This document shows positions 51,061 to 63,115 of a stretch of DNA of 64,000 bases, in pieces. Within the stretch, counting starts at the first letter, position 1, and every line of letters starts with the position of its first letter. This DNA is from Euonymus europaeus. Lineage: Eukaryota; Streptophyta; Magnoliopsida; Celastrales; Celastraceae. Below the pieces are notes generated by a model, which saw only the letters and a list, made by a program, of their open reading frames with translations, ran no database searches and was not told where the DNA came from. The stretch lies in NCBI GenBank assembly GCA_963580455.1, contig OY756969.1:13116760-13180759 (forward strand). Reading direction: 5' to 3'. Both the position numbers and the translations under genes were made by a program.

Positions 51061-53259
51061 CTACACTTTTTATTATTCTTCTATGTCAAATTTTACGATT
51101 ATAAGCTTGCTAGATTATTTCGACGCCAAAACACGAACTTTCTATGACAAATGGACAAAACCGTTCAAAGCTCCTCCATAGAGAGAGTTCAGAAACTTCG
51201 AACCATCAAAGTTCTTAGGGGTACACTTCTTATTATTATTGTATGTCAAATTTTATGAGTATAAGCTTCGTAGATTATTTCAGTGCCGAAACAACAACTT
51301 TCTATGACAAATGGACAAAACCGTTAAAAGCTCCTCCATAGAGAGAGTTGGGCAACTTCGGACCATCAAAGTTGCTCGTTGTACACTTTTTATTGTTCTT
51401 CTATGTGAAATTTGACGAGTATAAGCTTCGTAGATTAATTCGATGCTGAAACGCGAAGTTTCTATAACAAATGGACAAAACAGTTAAAAGCTTTCCCATA
51501 GAGAAAGTTGAGCAAATTCAACCATCAAAGTTGCTCGGGGTACACTTTTTACTATTCTTCTATGTCAAATTTTACGAGTATATAACTTGCTAGATTATTT
51601 TGATTCCAAAACACAAACTTTCTATGACAAATGGACAAAACCGTTAAAAGCTCCTCCATAGAGGGAGTTGAGCAACTTCGAACCATCAAAGTTGCTAGAG
51701 GTACACTTTTTATTGTTCTTCTATGTCAAATTCTACAAGTATAAGCTTGCTAGATTATTTCGATGCCAAAACACCAAATTTCTATGACAAATGGACAAAA
51801 CCGTTAAAAAATCCTCTAAAGAGAGAGTTGAGCAACTTCGAACCATCAAAGTTGCTCGGTGTAAACTTTTTACTGTTGTTCTATGTAAAATTTTACGAGT
51901 ATAAGATTCCTAGATTGTCAAAAAAGCAAGTTTCTATGACAAATTGATAAAACAGTTAAAAGCTCATCCATAGAGAGAGTTGAGCAAATTCGGACCATCA
52001 AAGTTGCTCAGGATACACTTTTTATTTTTCTTCTATGTCAAATTCTACGAGAATAAGCTTACAAGATTATTTCAAAAAAAAAACAGCAACTTTCTACGAC
52101 AAATGGACAAAACCGTTAAAAGCTCCTCCATAGAGAGAGTTGAGCAACTTCGGACCGTCAAAGTTGCTCGGTGTACACTTTTTACTGTTCTTCTATGTGA
52201 AATTTTATGACTATAAGCTTCCTACATTATTTCGAAAAAAAAACACCAACTTTCTATGACAAATAGACAAAACCATTAAAAGCTCCTCCATAGAGAGAGT
52301 TGAGCAACTTCGGACTATCGAAGTTGCTCGGTGTACACTTTTCATCGTTCTTCTATGTGAAATTTTACGAGTATAAGCTTCCTAGATTATTTCGATGCCA
52401 AAACGCCAAGTTTTTATGACAAATGGACAAAACAGTTAAAAGCTCCTCCATAGAGAGAGTTGAGCAAATTCGGACCATCCAAGTTGCTCGGGGTACACTT
52501 TTTACTATTTTTCTATGTGAAATTTTACGAGTATAACTTCCTAGATTATTTCGATGCTAAAACACCAAGTTTCTATAACAAATTGACAAAACAGTTAAAA
52601 GCTACTACATAGAGATAGTTGAGCAAATTCGAACCATCAAAGTTGCTCGGGGTACACTTTTTAACGTTCTTCTATGTCAAATTTTACGAGTATATAACTT
52701 GCTAGATTATTTCGATGCCAAAACACCAACTTTCTATGACAAATGGACAAAACCGTTAAAAAAATCCTCTATAGAGAGAGTTGAGCAACTTTGAATCATC
52801 AAAGTTGCTCGTGCACACTTTTATTGTTCTTCTATGTGAAATTTTACGAGTATAAGCTTCGTAGATTAATTCGATGCTGAAACGCGAAGTTTCTATAACA
52901 AATGGACAAAACAGTTAAAAGCTTTCCCATAGAGAAAGTTGAGCAAATTCAACCATCAAAGTTGCTCGGGGGTACACTTTTTACTATTCTTCTATGTCAA
53001 ATTTTACGAGTATATAACTTGCTAGATTATTTTGATTCCAAAACACAAACTTTCTATGACAAATGGACAAAACCGTTAAAAGCTCCTCCATAGAGGGAGT
53101 TGAGCAACTTCGAACCATCAAAGTTGCTAGAGGTACACTTTTTATTGTTCTTCTATGTCAAATTCTACGAGTATAAGCTTGCTAGATTATTTCGATGCCA
53201 AAACACCAAATTTCTATGACAAATGGACAAAACCGTTAAAAAATCCTCTAAAGAGAGAG

Positions 53260-55165
53260 TTGAGCAACTTCGAACCATCAAAGTTGCTCGGTGTAAACTT
53301 TTTACTGTTGTTCTATGTGAAATTTTACGAGTATAAGCTTCCTAGATTGTCAAAAAAGCAAGTTTCTATGACAAATTGATAAAACAGTTAAAAGCTCCTC
53401 CATAGAGAGAGTTGAGCAAATTCGGACAATCAAAGTTGCTCAGGGTACACTTTTTATTTTTCTTCTATGTCAAATTCTACGAGAATAAGCTTACAAGATT
53501 ATTTCAAAAAAAAAAAACAGCAACTTTCTACGACAAATGGACAAAACCGTTAAAAGCTCCTCCATAGAGAGAGTTGAGCAACTTCGAACCATCAAAGTTG
53601 CTAGAGGTACACTTTTTATTGTTCTTCTATGTCAAATTCTACGAGTATAAGCTTGCTAGATTATTTCGATGCCAAAACACCAAATTTCTATGACAAATGG
53701 ACAAAACCGTTAAAAAATCTTCTAAAGAGAGAGTTGAGCAACTTCGAACCATCAAAGTTGCTCGGTGTAAACTTTTTACTGTTGTTCTATGTGAAATTCT
53801 ACGAGTATAAGCTTCCTAGATTATTTCGAAAAAAAAACACCAACTTTCTATGACAAATAGACAAAACCGTTAAAAGCTCCTCCATAGAGAGAGTTGAGCA
53901 ACTTCGAACCATCGAAGTTATTCGGGGTACACTTTTTACTATTCTTCTATGTGAAATTTTACGAGTATAAGCTTCCTAGATTATTTCGATTATAAAAGGC
54001 CAAGTTTCTATGACAAATTGAGAAAACAGTTAAAAGATCCTACATAGAGAGAGTTGAGCAAATTCGAACCATCAAAGTTGCTCGGGGTATACTTTTTACT
54101 GTTCTTCTATGTCAAATTTTACGAGTATATAACTTGCTAGATTATTTTGATTCAAAAACACAAACTTTCTATGAAAAATGGACAAAACCGTTAAAAGCTC
54201 CTCCATAGAGAGAGTTGAGCAACTTCGAACCATCAAAGTTGCTCGGTGTAAACTTTTTACTGTTGTTCTATGTGAAATTTTACGAGTATATGCTTCCTAG
54301 ATTGTCAAAAAAGCAAGTTTCTATGACAAATTGATAAAACAGTTAAAAGCTCCTCCATAGAGAGAGTTGAGCAAATTCGGACAATCAAAGTTGCTCAGGG
54401 TACACTTTTTATTTTTCTTCTATGTCAAATTCTACGAGAATAAGCTTACAAGATTATTTCAAAAAAAAAACAGCAACTTTCTACGACAAATGGACAAAAC
54501 CGTTAAAAGCTCCTCCATAGAGAGAGTTGAGCAACTTCGTACCAACAAAGTTGCTCGGTGTACACTTTTATTGTTCTTCCATGTGAAATTTTACGAGTAT
54601 AAGCTTCGTAGATTATTTCGATGACAAAACTACGAGTTTCTATGACAAATGAACAAAACCGTTAAAAGCTCCTCCATAGAGAGAGTTGAGCAAATTCGGA
54701 CAATCAAAGTTGCTCGGGGTACACTTTTTATTGTTCTTCTATGTCAAATTCTACGAGTATAAGCTTCCTAGATTATTTCGAAAAAAAACACCAACTTTCT
54801 ATGACAAATAGACAAAACCGTTAAAAGCTCCTCCATAGAGAGAGTTGAGCAACTTCGAACCATCGAAGTTATTCGGGGTACACTTTTTACTATTCTTCTA
54901 TGTGAAATTTTACGAGTATAAGCTTCCTAGATTATTTCGATTATAAAAGGCCAAGTTTCTATGACAAATTGAGAAAACAGTTAAAAGATCCTACATAGAG
55001 AGAGTTGAGCAAATTCGAACCATCAAAGTTGCTCGGGGTATACTTTTTACTGTTCTTCTATGTCAAATTTTACGAGTATATGACTTGCTAGATTATTTTG
55101 ATTCAAAAACACAAACTTTCTATGAAAAATGGACAAAACCGTTAAAAGCTCCTCCATAGAGAGAG
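53260..55165 (+). repeat. Two six-monomer units of about 950 bp, partly replaced
   Basis: Segments 53260-53575 and 54213-54530 match at offset 953-955, and 53820-54200 and 54772-55150 match at offset 951-952. Between them the middle monomers (about 53576-53820 and 54531-54772) are of equal length but different type. A tandem duplication followed by replacement of about 1.5 monomers in one copy would explain this. Confidence 0.7.
53506..53517 (+). repeat. Longest A-tract, A12, in a variant monomer
   Basis: Twelve A residues follow ATTTC and precede CAGCAAC, where standard monomers have GATGCCAAAAC. Equivalent monomers have 7 to 10 A residues (for example near 31116, 42460, 52076, 54461 and 62755), so the run varies in length. 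Confidence 0.9.
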
Positions 55166-58100
55166 TTGAGCAACTTCGAACCATCAAAGTTGCTAGAGGT
55201 ACACTTTTTATTTTTCTTCTATGTCAAATTTTACGATTATAAGCCTCCTAGATTATTTCGATGCCAAAAAACACGACTTTTCTATGACAAATGGAAAAAA
55301 CCGTTAAAAGCTCCTCCATAGAGAGAGTTCAGCAACGTCGAAGCATCAAAGTTCTTAGGGGTACACTTTTTATTATTATTGTATGTCAAATTTTATGAGT
55401 ATAAGCTTCGTAGATTATTTCAGTGCCGAAACAACAACTTTCAATGACAAATGCACAAAACCGTTAAAAGATCCTCCATTGAGAGAGTTGGGCAACTTCG
55501 GACCATCAAAGTGGCTCGGTGTACACTTTTTATTTTTCTTCTATGTGAAATTTGATGAGTATAAGCTTCCTAGATTATTTCGATGCTAAAACGCGAAGTT
55601 TCTATAACAAATGGACAAAACAGCTAAAAGCTTTTCCATGGAGAAAGTTGAGCAAATTCGAACCATCAAAGTTGCTCGGGGTACACTTTTTACTGTTCTT
55701 CTATGTCAAATTTTACGACTATATAACTTGCTAGATTATTTTGATGCCAAAACACAAACTTTCTATGACAAATGGACAAAACCATTAAAAGCTCCTCCAT
55801 AGAGAGAGTTGAGCAACTTCGAACTATCAAAGTTGTTAGAGGTACACTTTTTATAATTCTTCTATGTCAAATTTTAAGAGTATAATCTTCCTAGATTATT
55901 TCGATGTCAAAACACCAATATCTATGATAAATGGACAAAACAGTTAAAAGCTCCTCCATAGAGAGAGTTGAGCAAATTCGGACCATCAAAGTTGCTCGGG
56001 GTACACTTTTTACTATTCTTCTATGTGAAATTTTACGAGTATAGCTTCCTAGATTATTTCGATGCTAAAACGCCAAGTTTCTATAACAAATTGACAAAAC
56101 AGTTAAAAGCTCCTACATAGAGAGAGTTGAGCAAATTCAAACCATCAAAGTTGCTCGGGGTACACTTTTTACTGTTCTTGTATGTCAAATTTTACGAGTA
56201 TATAACTTGCTAGATTATTTCGATTCCAAAACACAAACTTTCTATGACAAATGGACAAAACCGTTAAAAAAATCCTCTATAGAGAGAGTTGAGCAACTTT
56301 GAATCGTCAAAGTTGCTCGGTGCACACTTTTATTGTTCTTCTATGTGAAATTTTACGAGTATAAGCTTCCTAGATTATTTGGATGACAAGACACCGAGTT
56401 TTTATGACAAATGCACAAAACAGTTAAAAGCTCCTCCATAGAGAGAGTTGAGCAAATTTGGACCATCAAAGTTGCTCGGGATACACTTTTTATTCTTCTT
56501 CTATGTGAAATTTGACGAGTATAAGCTTCGTAGATTATTTCGATGCCAAAACGTGAAGTTTCTAAAACAAATGGACAAAACAGTTAAAAGTTTCTCCATA
56601 GAGAAAGTTGAGCAAATTCAACCATCAAAGTTGCTCGGAGTACACTTTTTACTGTTCTTCTATGTCAAATTTTACGAGTATATAACTTGCTAGATTATTT
56701 TGATTCCAAAACACAAACTTTCTATGACAAATGGACAAAACCGTTAAAAGCTACTCCATAGAGAGAGTTGAGCAACTTCGAACCATCAAAATTGCTAGAG
56801 GTAAACTTTTTATTATTCTTCTATGTCAAAATTTACGATTATAAGCCTGCTAGATTATTTCGATGCCAAAACACGAACTTTCTATTACAAATGGACAAAA
56901 CCGTTAAAAGCTCCTCCATAGAGAGAGTTCAGAAACTTCGAACCATCAAAGTTCTTAGGGGTACACTTTGTATTATTATTGTATGTCAAATTTTATGAGT
57001 ATAAGCTTCGTAGATTATTTCAGTGCCGAAACAACAACTTTCTATGACAAATGGACAAAACCGTTAAAAGCTCATCCATAGAGAGAGTTGGGCAACTTCG
57101 GACCATCAAAGTTGCTCGGTGTACACTTTTTATTGTTCTTCTATGTGAAATTTGACGAGTATAAGCTTCGTAGATTAATTCGATGCCAAAACGCGAAGTT
57201 TCTATAACAAATGGACAAAACAGTTAAAAGCTTTTCCATAGAGAAAGTTGAGCAAATTCAACCATCAAAGTTGCTCGGGGTACACTTTTTACTGTTCTTC
57301 TATGTCAAATTTTACGAGTATATAACTTGCTAGATTATTTTGATTCCAAAACACAAACTTTCTATGACAAATGGACAAAACCGTTAAAAGCTCCTCCATA
57401 GAGAGAGTTGAGCAACTTCGAACCATCAAACTTGCTAGAGGTACACCTTTTATTGTTCTTCTATGTGAAATTCTACGAGTATAAGTTTGCTAGATTATTT
57501 CAATGCCAAAACACCAAATTTCTATGACAAAAGGACAAAACCGTTAAAAAATCCTCTAAAGATAGAGTTGAGCAACTTCGAACCATCAAAGTTGCTCGGT
57601 GTAAACTTTTTATTGTTGTTCTATGTGAAATTTTACGAGTATAAGCTTCCTAGATTTTAAAAAAGCAAGTTTCTATGACAAATTGATAAAATAGTTAAAA
57701 GCTCCTCCATAGAGAGAGTTGAGCAACTTCGGACCATCAAAATTGCTCGGTGTACACTTTTTACTGTTCTTCTATGTGAAATTTTATGACTATAAGCTTC
57801 CAAGATTATTTCGAAAAAAAAACACCAACTTTCTATGACAAATAGACAAAACCGTTAAAAGCTCCTCCATAGAGAGAGTTGAGCAACCTCGGACTATCGA
57901 TGTTGCTCGGTGTACACTTTTCATTGTTCTTCTATGTGAAATTTTACGAGTATAAGCTTCCTAGATTATTTCGATGCCAAAACGCCAAGTTTTTATGACA
58001 AATGGACAAAACAGTTAAAAGCTCCTCCATAGAGAGAGTTGAGCAAATTCGGACCATCAAAGTTGCTCGGGGTACACTCTTTACTATTTTTCTATGTGAA

Positions 58101-61100
58101 ATTTTACGAGTATAAGCTTCCTAGATTATTTCGATGCTAAAACGCCAAGTTTCTATAACAAATTGACAAACCAGTTAAAAACTCCTACATAGAGATAGTT
58201 GAGCAAATTCGAACCATCAACGTTGCTCGGGGTATACTTTTTACTGTTCTTCTATGTCAAATTTTACGAGTATATAACTTGCTAGATTATTTTGATTACT
58301 AAACACAAACTTTCTATGACAAATGGACAAAACCGTTAAAAGCTCCTCCATAGAGAGAGTTGAGCAACTTCGAACCATCAAAGTTGCTAGAGGTACACTT
58401 TTTATTATTATTGTATGTCAAATTTTATGAGTATAAGCTTCGTAGATTATTTCAGTGCCGAATCAACAATTTTCTATGACAAATGGACAAAACCGTTAGA
58501 AGCTCCTCCATTGAGAGAGTTGGGCAACGTCGGACCATCAAAGTTGCTCGGTGTACACTTTTTATTTTTCTTCTATGTGAAATTTGATGAGTATAAGCTT
58601 TCTAGATTATTTCGATGCTAAAACGCGAACTTTCAATAACAAATGGACAAAATAGTTAAAAGCTTTTCCATAGAGAAAGTTGAGCAAATTCGAACCATCA
58701 AAGTTGCTCGGGGTACACTTTTTACTGTTCTTCTATTTCAAATTTTACGACTATATAACTTTCTAGATTATTTTGATTCCAAAACACAAACTTTCTATGA
58801 CAAATGGACAAAACCGTTAAAAGCTCCTCCATAGAGAGAGTTGAGCAACTTCGAACCATCAAAGTTGCTAGAGGTACACTTTTTATTGTTCTTCTATGTC
58901 AAATTCTACGAGTATAAGCTTGCTAGATTATTTCGATGCCAAAACACCAAATTTCTCTGACAAATGGACAAAACCGTTAAAAAATCCTCTAAAGAGAGAG
59001 TTGAGCAACTTCGAACCATCAAAGTTGCTCGGTGTAAACTTTTTACTGTTGTTCTATGTGAAATTTTACGAGTATAAGCTTCCTAGATTGTCAAAAAAGC
59101 AAGTTTCTATGACAAATTGATAAAACAGTTAAAAGCTCCTCCATAGAGAGAGTTGAGCAAATTCGGACCATCAAAGTTGCTCAGGGTACACTTTTTATTT
59201 TTCTTCTATGTCAAATTCTACGAGAATAAGCTTACAAGATTATTTCAAAAAAAAATAGCAACTTTCTATGACAAATAGACAAAACCGTTAAAAGCTCCTC
59301 CATAGAGAGAGTTGAGCAACTTCGGACCGTCAAAGTTGCTCGGTGTACACTTTTTACTGTTCTTCTATGTGAAATTTTATGACTATAAGCTTCCTAAATT
59401 ATTTCGAAAAAAAAACACCAACTTTCTATGACAAATAGACAAAACCATTAAAAGCTCCTCCATAGAGAGATTTGAGCAACTTCGGACTATCGAAGTTGCT
59501 CGGTGTACACTTTTCAGTGTTCTTCTATGTGAAATTTTACGAGTATAAGCTTCCTAGATTATTTCGATGCCAAAACGCCAAGTTTTTATGACAAATGGAC
59601 AAGACAATTAAAAGCTCCTCCATAGAGAGAGTTGAGCAAATTCGGACCATCAAAGTTGCTCGGGGTACACTTTTTACTATTTTTCTATGTGTAATTTTAC
59701 GAGTATAAGCTTCCTAGATTATTTCGATGCTAAAACACCAAGTTTCTATAACAAATTGACAAAACAGTTAAAAGCTACTACATAGAGATATTTGAGCAAA
59801 TTCGAACCATCAAAGTTACTCGGGGTACACTTTTTACCGTTCTTCTATGTCAAATTTTACGAGTATATAACTTGCTAGATTATTTCGATGCCAAAACACC
59901 AACTTTCTATGACAAATGGACAAAACCGTTAAAAAAATCTTCTATAGAGAGAGTTGAGCAACTTTGAATCATCAAAGTTGCTCGGTGCACACTTTTATTG
60001 TTCTTCTATGTGAAATTTTACGAGTATAAGCTTCCTAGATTATTTGGATGACAAAACACCGAGTTTCTATGACAAATGCACAAAACAGTTAAAAGCTCCT
60101 CTATAGAGAGAGTTGAGCAAATTTGGACCATCAAAGTTGCTCGGGTTACACTTTTTACTGTTCTTCTATGTCAAATTTTACTAGTATAAAACTTGCTAGA
60201 TTATTTCGATGCCTAAACACAAACTTTCTCTGACAAATGGACAAAACCGTTAAAAAAATCCTCTATAGAGAGAGTTGAGCAACTTCGGACCATCAAAGTT
60301 GCTCGGTGTAGACTTTTTATTTTTCTTCTATGTGAAATTTGATGAGTATAAGCTTCCTAGATTATTTCGATGCTAAAACGCGAAAATTCTATAACAAATG
60401 GACAAAACAGTTAAAAGCTTTTCCATAGAGAAAGTTGATCAAATTCGAACCATCAAAGTTGCTCGGGGTACACTTTTTACTGTTCTTCTATGACAAATTT
60501 TACGACTATATAACTTGCTAGATTATTTCGACGCCAAAACACGAACTTTCTATGCCAAATGGACAAAACCATTAAAAGCTCCTCCATAGAGAGAGTTGAG
60601 CAACTTCGAACCATCAAAGTTGTTAGAGGTACACTTTTTATAATTCTTCTATGTCAAATTTTAAGAGTATAAGCTTCCTAGATTATTTCGATGTCAAAAC
60701 ACCAATATCTATGATAAATGGACAAAACAGTTAAAAGCTCCTCCATAGAGAGAGTTGAGCAAATTCGGACCATCAAAGTTGCTCGGGGTACACTTTTTAC
60801 TATTCTTCTATGTGAAATTTTACGAGTATAGCTTCCTAGATTATTTCGATGCTAAAACGCCAAGTTTCAATAACAAATTGACAAAACAGTTAAAAGCTCC
60901 TACATAGAGAGAGTTGAGCAAATTCAAACCATCAAAGTTGCTCGGGGTACACTTTTTACTGTTCTTGTATGTCAAATTTTATGAGTATATAACTTGCTAG
61001 ATTATTTTGATTCCAAAACACAAACTTTCTATGACAAATGGACAAAACCGTTAAAAGCTCCTCCATAGAGAGAGTTGAGCAACTTCGAACCATCAAAGTT

Positions 61101-61389
61101 GCTAGAGGTACACTTTTTATTATTCTTCTATGTCAAATTTTACGATTATAAGCTTGCTAGATTATTTCGACGCCAAAACACGAACTTTCTATGACAAATG
61201 GACAATACCGTTCAAAGCTCCTCCATAGAGAGAGTTCAGCAACTTCGAATCATCAAAGTTCTTAGGGGTACACTTTTTATTATTATTGTATGTCAAATTT
61301 TATGAGTATAAGCTTCGTAGATTATTTCAGTGCCGAAACAACAACTTTCTATGACAAATCGACAAAACCGTTAAAAGCTCTTCCATAGA

Positions 61390-61399
61390 GAATGTTTAC
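61390..61399 (+). repeat. Rearranged-monomer marker GAATGTTTAC, fourth copy
   Basis: In one monomer type the usual GAGAGAGTTGAGCAACTTCG start is replaced by GAGAATGTTTACTTC, about 6 bp shorter. Exactly this change is found at 29751, 34051, 41091 and 61390. A single origin followed by copying of the surrounding module explains it, making it a useful tag for the module. Confidence 0.85.
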
Positions 61400-63073
61400 T
61401 TCGAACCATCAAAGTTGCTCGGTGTACAATTTTTATTGTTCTTCTATGTGAAATTTGACGAGTATAAGCTTCGTAGATTATTTCGATGACAAAACGTGAA
61501 GTTTCTAAAACAAATGGACAAAACAGTTAAAAGCTTCTCCATAGAGAAAGTTGAGCAAATTCAACCATCAAAGTTGCTCGGAGTACACTTTTTACTGATC
61601 TTCTATGTCAAATTTTACGAGTATATAACTTGCTAATTATTTTGATTCCAAAACACAAACTTTCTATGACAAATGGACAAAACCGTTAAAAGCTTCTCCA
61701 TAGAGAGAGTTGAGCAACTTCGAACCATCAAAATTGCTAGAGGTAAACTTTTTATTATTCTTCTATGTCAAAATTTACGATTATAAGCCTGCTAGATTAT
61801 TTCGATGCCAAAACACGAACTTTCTATTACAAATGGACAAAACCGTTAAAAGCTCCTCCATAGAGAGAGTTCAGAAACTTCGAACCATCAAAGTTCTTAG
61901 GGGTACACTTTGTATTATTATTGTATGTCAAATTTTATGAGTATAAGCTTCGTAGATTATTTCAGTGCCGAAACAATAACTTTCTATGACAAATGGACAA
62001 AACCGTTAAAAGCTCCTCTATAGAGAGAGTTGGGCAACTTCGGACCATCAAAGTTGCTCGGTGTACACTTTTTATTGTTCTTCTATGTGAAATTTGACGA
62101 GTATACGCTTCGTAGATTAATTCGATGCTAAAACGTGAAGTTTCTATAACAAATGGACAAAACAGTTAAAAGCTTTTCCATAGAGAAAGTCGAGCAAATT
62201 CAACCATCAAAGTTGCTCGGGGTACACTTTTTACTGTTCTTCTATGTCAAATTTTACGAGTATATAACTTGCTAGATTATTTTGATTCCAAAACACAAAC
62301 TTTCTATGACAAATGGACAAAACCGTTAAAAGCTCCTCCATAGAGAGAGTTGAGCAACTTCGAACCATCAAACTTGCTAGAGGTACACTTTTTATTGTTC
62401 TTCTATGTGAAATTCTACGAGTATAAGTTTGCTAGATTATTTCGATGCCAAAACACCAAATTTCTATGAAAAATGGACAAAACCGTTAAAAAATCCACTA
62501 AAGATAGAGTTGAGCAACTTCGAACCATCAAAGTTGCTCGGTGTAAAATTTTTATTGTTGTTCTATGTGAAATTTTACGAGTATAAGCTTCCTAGATTTT
62601 AAAAAAGCAAGTTTCTATGACAAATTGATAAAACAGTTAAAAGCTCCTCCATAGAGAGAGTTGAGCAAATTCGGACCATCAAAGTTGCTCGGGGTACACT
62701 TTTTATTTTTCTTCTATGTCAAATTCTACGAGTATAAGCTTACAAGATTATTTCAAAAAAAATAGCAACTTTCTATGACAAATGGACAAAACCGTTAAAA
62801 GCTCCTCCATAGAGAGAGTTGAGCAAATTTGGACCATCAAAGTTGTTCGGGATACACTTTTTACTGTTCTTCTATGTCAAATTTTACTAGTATAAAACTT
62901 GCTAGATTATTTTGATGCCTAAACACAAACTTTCTCTGACAAATGGACAAAACCGTTAAAAAATCCTCTATAGAGAGAGTTGAGCAACTTCGGACCATCA
63001 AATTTGCTCGGTGTACACTTTTATTGTTCTTCCATGTGAAATTTTACGAGTATAAGCTTCCTAGATTATTTCG

Positions 63074-63115
63074 ATGACAAAACTACGAGTTTCTATGACA
63101 AAACTACGAGTTTCT
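63074..63115 (+). repeat. 21-bp micro-duplication inside a monomer
   Basis: ATGACAAAACTACGAGTTTC plus one T occurs twice in tandem (63074-63094 and 63095-63115), followed by ATGACAAATGCGC. The related monomers near 48400 and 54622 have one copy only. The unit is bounded by ATGACAAA, also present downstream, which suggests slippage. Confidence 0.92.
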
